NCBI RefSeq assembly: GCF_001895925.1
Contig: NZ_MPPI01000026.1
Span: 15,412 to 64,240, forward strand
Direction: 5' to 3'
From: Phormidesmis priestleyi ULC007
GTDB lineage: Bacteria; Cyanobacteriota; Cyanobacteriia; Leptolyngbyales; Leptolyngbyaceae
Length of the DNA stretch: 48,829 nucleotides
Shown piece by piece: positions 7,873 to 13,696 of this stretch. The notes below the pieces were generated by a model. The model worked only from the letters and a program-made list of their open reading frames with translations. It had not been told where the DNA came from and did no database searches. Position 1 is the first letter of the stretch; every line of letters starts with the position of its first letter. A program made the position numbers and the translations under genes.

Positions 7873-8274
7873 CTACTTTTCAAAAACACCAACCCAGGCT
7901 GATTTGTTCAGACGCACCAGCGATTGTAAACTACGCTTCATCCCTTCAGTGTAAACGCCTTGACGCTGATAGAGCGATCGTAAATCTTGAACTTCTCTAG
8001 CCAGCACCTGTCTGGGTTGAAGACTCAAGTCTGGAGATTGCCCGTAGGATAGGGTTTGCCTATGGCGACCTCCAGCACCCGGTATAGGATGTTCCATCAT
8101 AATAGCTATCCCCAGATTTCGCGTATAACCCGAAGCTCTAGCCACCATGTATGCATTAGATGGGACATGATGTGGAGTCAGATTATCGCCTCTGCGCCCA
8201 AGTTTCAGTAAATCTCCATAACGCCCTACCGCTCCTTCACCTGCCAATAGCCCAGAAATACTGCCTTCCTCCAA
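7873..8274 (-). CDS. Orphan C-terminal toxin module, probable HNH/endonuclease VII-fold nuclease
   Basis: The frame runs from TTG 8274 (133 residues; open for about 30 bp further upstream but without ATG). The order GDNLTPHHVPSNAYM, then IMMEHPIPGAGGRHRQTLSY, then DLSLQPRQVLAREVQDLRSL is that of nuclease toxin tips of RHS/contact-dependent proteins: a paired His-His motif, a second His with Arg (GRHR), and a helical C-terminus. No secretion, RHS-core or PAAR part precedes it, so it is either an orphan tip stored as a silent cassette or a stand-alone toxin. An Imm30-like gene follows after 11 bp. The start codon is uncertain. Assignment to a named toxin family is not secure. Confidence 0.55.
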   Translation of the reverse strand: MEEGSISGLLAGEGAVGRYGDLLKLGRRGDNLTPHHVPSNAYMVARASGYTRNLGIAIMMEHPIPGAGGRHRQTLSYGQSPDLSLQPRQVLAREVQDLRSLYQRQGVYTEGMKRSLQSLVRLNKSAWVGVFEK

Positions 8275-8425
8275 TACGCCACTGATTTTCAGACATCTAT
8301 AAATTTACACCAGGGGATAGGCTTTAATTTTTCTATATTGAAAAGTTATAAGCGTTCCAGGTCGATTGGATTACAAAAATTCACAGACAATCTTCCAACC
8401 ACGCCCTCACCGATAACTCAAGGCT

Positions 8426-8513
8426 GGATAACCTAGTTGAGCCGCAACCGCAAGCGGTTCTGCTCACTGACAAAGAATGTGGATTCGGTTGTCGGTTCCA
8501 ACGCTAGTTAGAT
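8426..8513. other. attC-like integron recombination site, copy 2
   Basis: On the plus strand the 88-bp segment begins GGATAAC, then CTAGTTGAGCCGCAACCG. It ends CGGTTGTCGGTTCCAACGCTA, then GTTAGAT, which fits GTTRRRY. The two halves are near-complementary with small bulges, as in attC hairpins. In minus orientation the boxes read ATCTAAC and GTTATCC; the bulges favour this orientation, the box consensus favours the other, so I leave the strand open. It lies about 150 bp upstream of the toxin module, at the opposite end of the block from copy 1. Confidence 0.45.
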
Positions 8514-8842
8514 CGTAGCGTCACGAAGATTTTAGTACATAGTGCAAGCGAACTAAATGGCGTTGCCGATCTAACGATTGATTATACGGAAACTTTCCGT
8601 GTATCTCCCCTCACTTTTCATCAGAGATCCTAGAGAAACGGTGCTTCGCAGTTCCCCAAAGAGGTGTCGCCTGCACCTTCCCATTGAGGTAATCGCGCCC
8701 CTCAAAAATTCAGCATTCCAAAAAAGCAAAAACTCCTGTAGAATACATCGCAGTGATGGAGTCGTGCCCCGAAGTCTGATGTGGCTATCAGAACTCCGAG
8801 GACTTCCATCCTAAGTTAGCGTTCATAACTCAGGAGGCGTTC
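8514..8842. other. Gene-free stretch with a possible half attC and a long hairpin
   Basis: GTTAGATCG (8507-8515) has its exact reverse complement CGATCTAAC at 8565-8573. On the minus strand the second copy is preceded by ATAATCAATC, closely resembling the spacer and R' of attC-like copy 1 (CTCAATC-GTTAGAC), so a decayed third site is possible. A 78-codon plus-strand frame at 8578-8814 has no family resemblance and overlaps the hairpin at 8755-8810; I do not call it a gene. Confidence 0.3.
8755..8810 (+). other. Imperfect hairpin upstream of a small ORF
   Basis: GATGGAGTC (8755-8763) can pair with GACTTCCATC (8801-8810) and the inner TCTGAT pairs with ATCAGA. It ends 33 bp before the ATG of the 39-aa ORF. 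It has no T-tract, so it is not a standard terminator; a transcript-level regulatory structure is possible. Confidence 0.35.
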
Positions 8843-8962
8843 ATGATTGTACACCGTCAGCTTTGCGATGGGATCTTGGAAGGGTGGAATCAAGATCCAG
8901 CAAGTCTTTTATACCCGTGCAGAATGTCTGAGACTTCAGCATTCTCATCCTCTTTGACTTAA
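8843..8962 (+). CDS. Small unrecognised ORF (39 aa) with a strong ribosome binding site
   Basis: ATG 8843 follows CAGGAGG by 5-6 nt, the best Shine-Dalgarno in this part of the window. The product begins MIVHRQLCDGILEGWNQDPA and ends FSSSLT; it is soluble with two Cys and matches nothing I know. It is followed after 17 bp by the 123-aa ORF. The arrangement (hairpin, short ORF with strong SD, hairpin, longer ORF) resembles a leader-peptide module, but the peptide is not biased for any one amino acid. Coding status is unproven. Confidence 0.4.
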   Translation: MIVHRQLCDGILEGWNQDPASLLYPCRMSETSAFSSSLT

Positions 8963-8979
8963 CAGAGAGGACAAACAAC

Positions 8980-9351
8980 ATGGGAGCCAGGAATATCTTT
9001 CCTGGCTCGATCGCGTTCACTGTTGAGTTACAGTTCTCGACGATGAAACGCTATCGAGTCACCGTTACTTTGGATTTGCAAGAGCGTTTGATCTTTCTGT
9101 CGTCTGGCATTCTTCCTAATGTGATCGATTCTATTGAGGAATTTGTTTCACAACTGAGTACGATCGCCTCAAATCAACTAGCAGCGTTCAAGTGGGATGG
9201 CACTAGTGACTTGACGACAGAATATCAAATTGTGCGAGTGTTGCCGGGATATCAAGTAGAACGTTCTCTCGTGAAGTTCAACATTGTCTTGGGCAACAGT
9301 TCACTGATTTACCTGGAGGAATTGCACAACAAAACTACGATTCAACTGTAG
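8980..9351 (+). CDS. Hypothetical protein (123 aa)
   Basis: The start at ATG 8980 has AGAGAGG 11 nt upstream; an alternative ATG at 9043 (MKRYRVTVTLDLQERLIFLS, 102 aa) lacks a Shine-Dalgarno but begins like the first beta-strand of a compact domain. The body alternates strands and one long helix (NVIDSIEEFVSQLSTIAS) with no motif I recognise. A perfect 10-bp hairpin (8984-9008) lies between the two starts, which makes the first 21 residues doubtful. It is probably coupled to the 39-aa ORF 17 bp upstream. Function unknown. Confidence 0.5.
   Translation: MGARNIFPGSIAFTVELQFSTMKRYRVTVTLDLQERLIFLSSGILPNVIDSIEEFVSQLSTIASNQLAAFKWDGTSDLTTEYQIVRVLPGYQVERSLVKFNIVLGNSSLIYLEELHNKTTIQL
8984..9008 (+). 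other. Perfect 10-bp hairpin at the start of the 123-aa ORF
   Basis: GAGCCAGGAA (8984-8993) and TTCCTGGCTC (8999-9008) are exact reverse complements separated by TATCT. It lies 4 nt after ATG 8980. There is no downstream T-run, so translation or processing control is more likely than termination. Confidence 0.45.
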
Positions 9352-9517
9352 AACGTTGCAGATTAGGGAGTCGTTAATCGTGTGTCGGGTCAAAGTTCTT
9401 TTCTTCACATACACGCGGCTCTCTAAATTTCCTAAGTCTACTGAAACGAGAAGAGAAATGGAAAGGCAATTGTGTTGTTAGAGACAATCCCACTGAGTTT
9501 AATTAATGAACCATGCC

Positions 9518-10627
9518 CTAAACACTGGTGTAAACCCGTTGATAGTAGGTTTGATACTGCGAGGAGAGTAGAGGTTGCCACCAGTCAGGGTGAGCGAGAT
9601 ACCACTGAACGGTTTGTCGCAACCCACTCGCGATCGTTTCACGAGGAGTCCAGCCCAACTCGGTTGTGATCTTGGTGGCATCAATGGCGTAGCGGCGATC
9701 GTGTCCCGGTCGGTCTTTGACAAAGGTAATTAGACGACGACAAGGGCGCACAGGTAGCTCAGGTGCAAGTTCTTCCATCAAATCGCAAAGCATGTGAACT
9801 AGGTCAATATTTTTGACTTCGTTGTTGCCTCCAATGTTATAGGTTTCGCCAAGTTTACCTTGATGAATGACTGCATCAAGCGCCCGACAATGATCGGCTA
9901 CAAAAAGCCAGTCTCGAATATTTTGCCCATCTCCATAAACGGGTAAAGGCTTACCCATCAAGATGTTGATGCAGATCAAAGGGATTAGCTTCTCTGGAAA
10001 ATGGTAAGGGCCGTAGTTGTTCGAGCAATTTGTAATCAGCGTGGGTAAGCCGTAAGTATGGTAGTAGGCACGCACTAAATGATCGCTACCTGCTTTAGAG
10101 GCAGAGTAAGGACTGTTTGGCGCAAAAGGAGTAGTCTCTGTAAAAGCAGGATCATTGGGTTCTAGGCTGCCATAAACCTCATCGGTAGAGATGTGCAGAA
10201 ATCGATAGTCGATCGGTTTCTGGTTGGCTTTCCAGTACTGGTGGAACGCTTCTAAAAGCGTGAAGGTGCCGACAATATTCGTGCGAATGAACGCATCGGG
10301 TTCTAGAATCGAGCGATCGACGTGCGACTCAGCCGCAAAATGGACGATCGTATCAATAGCTCCTGCTTGCAGAAGTGCGTCAACTAAGAGACGATCGCAA
10401 ATATCTCCCTGAACAAATCGCAGCTTGTTCACTGAAGTTTCTAAGCCTGCCAAGTTTCGCCGATTGCCTGCATAGGTAAGGGCATCAAGGACGACAACGC
10501 GGTCTTGTGGATAAGCAGCGCACCAGTGATGGACGAAGTTTGAGCCAATAAATCCGGCTCCACCTGTAATCAATACTTTCCGAGGCGTTCTAGCAGTATT
10601 ATCGAGATTGTTGTGCATGATGATCAC
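9518..10627 (-). CDS. rfbB: dTDP-glucose 4,6-dehydratase
   Basis: The 369-residue protein has the Rossmann motif [14 protein letters not shown] near its N-terminus, the catalytic STDEVYGSL, and the [15 protein letters not shown] Tyr-x-x-x-Lys pair of extended short-chain dehydrogenases, with full RmlB length. It converts dTDP-glucose to dTDP-4-keto-6-deoxyglucose, the second step of dTDP-rhamnose synthesis. The GTG at 10627 overlaps the rfbA stop (GTGA); ATG 10618 is an equally good start. It is the last and only intact gene of an rfbC-rfbD-rfbA-rfbB operon. Because its product feeds several other 6-deoxysugars, it could be kept for another pathway, or it may simply not have decayed yet. Confidence 0.93.
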   Translation of the reverse strand: MIIMHNNLDNTARTPRKVLITGGAGFIGSNFVHHWCAAYPQDRVVVLDALTYAGNRRNLAGLETSVNKLRFVQGDICDRLLVDALLQAGAIDTIVHFAAESHVDRSILEPDAFIRTNIVGTFTLLEAFHQYWKANQKPIDYRFLHISTDEVYGSLEPNDPAFTETTPFAPNSPYSASKAGSDHLVRAYYHTYGLPTLITNCSNNYGPYHFPEKLIPLICINILMGKPLPVYGDGQNIRDWLFVADHCRALDAVIHQGKLGETYNIGGNNEVKNIDLVHMLCDLMEELAPELPVRPCRRLITFVKDRPGHDRRYAIDATKITTELGWTPRETIASGLRQTVQWYLAHPDWWQPLLSSQYQTYYQRVYTSV

Positions 10628-11701
10628 ACTAATTCAATTTGACAGTCATCCCCAATCAGAAAGCGCAAGGCTTTGGGTCGTTGCGGCGCAACCGTGAGAT
10701 GAGCGCGTTGCCCAATTACGCTATCGACAATGCGGTGATGCACCCCGTTGATTTTTGCCCCTTGCAGAATCACACTGTGTTCGAGATCAACATCAATCAG
10801 GGTGACTTGATCGGCAACACTGCTATAAGGGCCAATAAAGCAATTTTCGATGTAGCAATCGTTGCCGATCGCCACAGGGCCGCGAATGGTACAGTTGACG
10901 ATTTGTGATCCTGCCCCAATCTCAACTCTGCCAATAATCTGGCTTTGAGCATCGACCCTTCCCACCACAGCAGAGGTGAGGCAGCTATCGAGAATGATTT
11001 GATTGGCTGCCAGCAGATCATCTTTTTTCCCCGTGTCTAACCACCAGCCTTCTAGCTCAGAAGCTTCGACTCGCTTTTGCTGATCAATCAAAAATTGAAT
11101 CGCATCGGTAATTTCGAGTTCACCGCGCAGGGAAGGCTGAATCTCAGTGATCGCGTGGTGAATCGCGCTCGAAAAGAAGTAAATTCCGACCAGCGCTAAG
11201 TTTGAGGAAGGAACCTTTGGCTTCTCGACTAGCTGAAGGACTCGCCCCTGCTCGTCTAGCTAGCTGGGCGACCCCAAACGCGCTAGGGTTGGCAACGGCT
11301 CTCAAGGGAATCAGGGCATCCAGCGTTTGAGCTTTAAAGCGATCCAAAAACTCCGCTAACCCTCCCTGGATCAGGTTATCGCCCAAGTACATAATGAACG
11401 GGGCATCTCCTAAAAAGGGTTGAGCCACCTTAACGGCATGCGCCAAACCCGCAGGCTGTTCTTGCAGAATGTAGGTAATATTGGCCCCGAAGCGATCGCC
11501 ATTTCCGGTCTTGGCTTGCACTTCTTCGCCCGTTTCAGGGCTAATGACAATGCCGATCTCCGTGATCCCAGCGGCAACAATGCCTTCAATGCCGTACCAG
11601 AGAATGGGTTTATTGGCTACCGGAACGAGCTGCTTTGCGCCTGTGTAAGTCAGCGGTCGCAAGCGTGTGCCCTTGCCGCCTGAGAGAATGAGTGCTTTCA
11701 T
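10624..11701 (-). pseudogene. rfbA: Glucose-1-phosphate thymidylyltransferase, frameshifted by a 4-bp duplication
   Basis: The first frame (ATG 11701) reads [20 protein letters not shown] and stays typical of RmlA up to PSAFGVAQL. The DNA then holds TAGCTAGC (plus strand 11257-11264), a tandem duplication of four bases. Removing one copy gives [20 protein letters not shown], the expected continuation, and the second frame then runs to the stop at 10624 through a left-handed beta-helix C-terminal domain (IGNDCYIENCFIGPYSSV). The repaired gene would be 357 codons plus stop, the length of the long RmlA type. As sequenced, the first frame ends with a missense tail at 11144. Its ATG overlaps the rfbD stop (ATGA). 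A sequencing or assembly error cannot be excluded. Confidence 0.85.
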
Positions 11702-12809
11702 CGTTTTGTTTGTAAAAGAGTGGCATTGTTGGCTCGAAGCTCAATCAGCATCTGTCTGAGCGCTGTTCTCCAGTGAGGCGGATGGGTTTCTAGCAGGGTA
11801 GAGATTTTTGCACAACCGAGAATCGAATAAGCAGGACGCTGGGCTGGGGTGGGATATTCAGCCGTTGTAATGGGAATCACAGACTGAACTTTTAAGGGAA
11901 ACCCTAGTTGTTCAGCTTCCTCAAAAGTCGCGATCGCAAAATCGTACCAACTTGCCGCTCCACTATTGGTGAAGTGGTAAGTTCCCGAAGTCTCCGGGTT
12001 GAGTTTAGGAATCAGTTGCGCGATCGCGTGCGCGAGATGGTTGCTCCAAGTCGGGGTGCCGATTTGGTCAGAGACGACGCGAATTTGTTCGCGTTCAGAT
12101 CCTAGCTTCAGCATGGTTTTCACAAAATTACTTTTCCCATAAGCACCATAAACCCAGGCAGTTCTCAAAATGATGTAACTGTTTGTTTGATTGGCAGGGC
12201 GATGCAGCCACGCTTGCTGAAGAGCTTGCTCTCCGCCTAATTTAGAGTGTCCATAAACACTAATTGGGTTAGTAGAATCTTGCTCGGTGTAGGGCGTGTT
12301 TTTCTGGCCATCAAACACATAGTCCGTCGAAATATGAATCAGATCCGCACGGGTGCGACCTCCATCCGATACATTGGAAAAAACCGATTACCTTTTGCTC
12401 CATAAGGGTTTTGAGTGCCTGTAAAATTGATCAATGAATAATCAAAAAGACTACTGTGAAATCGTTCAAAAACCTTATCAGCAGGAGGCTTGAGTCACTT
12501 TAGTATCAGGTAGAGGTCGCACCCATCCGCACCCAGTTGTTGAGCAGATTTCGCCATGACTGCGGGGGCGATCGCATTAATGGCTGCTGCGGCGGCAGAG
12601 TCGGTTTCGGCGCGATCGACGGCCGTGTAAGCAGCCGCATTCACAATCAAATCAGGCTTGACTTGATGAATGATTTGCTGAATGGTAGCAGGCTGGGCTA
12701 AGTCCATAGTGTTCCGCCCCACCCCAATCACCACCCCTAACGATCCAAGTGTTTTCTGAAGTTCCTGTCCCACTTGTCCATCGTTGCCCGTGAGTAAGAT
12801 GCGTCTCAT
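11698..12809 (-). pseudogene. rfbD: dTDP-4-dehydrorhamnose reductase, interrupted by a MITE
   Basis: The N-terminal part (ATG 12809, MRRILLTGNDGQVGQELQKT) holds the NAD(P)-binding glycine motif and VNAAAYTAVDRAE. At AQQLGAD it runs into a 174-bp element. Deleting the element and one 8-bp target copy joins it in frame to LIHISTDYVFDGQKN, then SVYGHSKLGGEQAL (Tyr-x-x-x-Lys) and the C-terminal substrate domain to 11698. The repaired gene would encode 309 residues, the RmlD norm. The net insertion of 182 bp shifts the frame, so no complete enzyme is made. Both ends overlap neighbours by ATGA, so the operon was tightly coupled. Confidence 0.88.
12351..12524. mobile_element. 174-bp MITE with 22-bp inverted ends and an 8-bp target duplication
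   Basis: The ends start GGGTGCGACCTC on both sides and continue with 10 further bp, matching at 19 of 22 positions (12351-12372 against the complement of 12503-12524). The flanks are identical: ATCCGCAC at 12343-12350 and at 12525-12532. There is no reading frame of note inside. An 8-bp duplication with GGG-type ends points to mobilisation by a full-length insertion sequence elsewhere in the genome; I cannot name the family. The near-intact ends suggest a fairly recent insertion. Confidence 0.9.
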
Positions 12810-13036
12810 ACAAAGAGTTCGGCTGCTTTGAAGGGTTGACCTGCTTGATCTTTCAGTCCACGCAAAACATTCCGCGTAGAGCGAGAGTGATTGTCTTGAA
12901 CGAAATGAGCCGTGATTCCCGCTTTCTCAGAGAGCGTTTTTTCGTTGTAGCTTTCAAAAAAGCAGCCGCGATCGTCTTGGAAGACACGAGGAAGGATCAA
13001 GACATCAGGAATAGAGATCGGTAGAACGTTTATCAT
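12806..13036 (-). pseudogene. rfbC: dTDP-4-dehydrorhamnose 3,5-epimerase, internally deleted
   Basis: The 76-residue frame opens as a normal RmlC (IPDVLILPRVFQDDRGCFFE, then FVQDNHSRSTRNVLRGL) and then jumps to KDQAGQPFKAAELFV, which resembles the extreme C-terminus of the family (LSAKDQ...). Family members are about 180 residues, so roughly 105 codons containing the cupin core with its catalytic His and Tyr are gone, in frame. The remnant cannot be an active epimerase. Its stop overlaps the rfbD start (ATGA), showing this was the first gene of the operon. Confidence 0.82.
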
Positions 13037-13063
13037 CAGCCTTGAGAATAGTTCGGTTCGTGG

Positions 13064-13195
13064 TTAATTAAAAGGGTTAATGGCGATCTGCCAGTCTAAG
13101 TCTTGGGGGCTGAGAGGGATTGTAGCGTTTGCAATTTGAGTCCCATCCATGAGCCACAGCCCAACTTCACTGGTGCGAAAGCTCACTACTAGACA
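13064..13195 (-). pseudogene. C-terminal fragment of an FG-GAP/VCBS-type repeat protein
   Basis: The minus-strand frame reads VVSFRTSEVGLWLMDGTQIA, then NATIPLSPQDLDWQIAINPF before TAA at 13066-13064. This resembles the last repeat of proteins such as the one at 41945-45766 (WRNKASGENAIWQMNGA... DTNWQIAG). No start codon or upstream repeats remain; the frame fades at the 20-bp tandem duplication just upstream. I regard it as a remnant of a larger surface-protein gene. Confidence 0.4.
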
Positions 13196-13197
13196 TC

Positions 13198-13237
13198 TTT
13201 GATTTTTCCTAATAGGATTTGATTTTTCCTAATAGGA
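13198..13237. repeat. Tandem duplication of 20 bp
   Basis: The 20-mer TTTGATTTTTCCTAATAGGA occurs twice without a gap (13198-13217 and 13218-13237). It lies at the edge of the FG-GAP remnant and probably arose by slippage. Confidence 0.85.
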
Positions 13238-13696
13238 GATAGTATTGCAGCCCGTTGGTATCTTCCCTAAAAGCGAACACCTAGTTTCTGATCTTCAAAA
13301 CAACCGATCGACAGGGGACTGGATCACTGAAACAGTGAATTCACGAGTCGAGAACGTAGGCTTGCTTTCGTAAACCTGATTGTTCTCGCAAGTGCGTAAT
13401 TCTAAGTATCGAAGAAATTACAGCTAAAATTAGCTACTTCATATAATCTTCACCAACAAATAATTTTAGCTTTTGCCCTTTCCTTATAGGGAGGTTGAGT
13501 TGCAGAGATAGTCGCAGCTTTTTGTGGCATGGATTTGTAAAGACTTAGAAAAGGCAAAAAGTCTCCTATTGCTATTTTCTTTTTATCTTGGTTTAACAGT
13601 GAAAATACTGAGGAGTAGTCTCTACTCAGCATTTTTTGAACGCGCTTGTTCAACGGGTAGAGAGTGTCAAATCTTCATCAACCTTAGATTTTATGG
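13238..13696. other. Gene-free stretch between the rhamnose operon and the SulP gene
   Basis: I see no gene here. A 67-codon minus frame (13450-13653) has no recognisable pattern. CGAGAAC and GTTCTCG (about 13340-13385) form the arms of a hairpin with a 30-nt interior, and CACTGAAACAGTG is a short perfect hairpin nearby. The promoter of the rfb operon would have to lie at 13037-13240. Confidence 0.4.

Noticed and set aside
8578-8814. 78-codon plus-strand frame
   Set aside because: It has no family resemblance or clear ribosome binding site, and it overlaps a hairpin.
13450-13653. 67-codon minus-strand frame
   Set aside because: Low-complexity Lys/Ser composition, no motif and no ribosome binding site.
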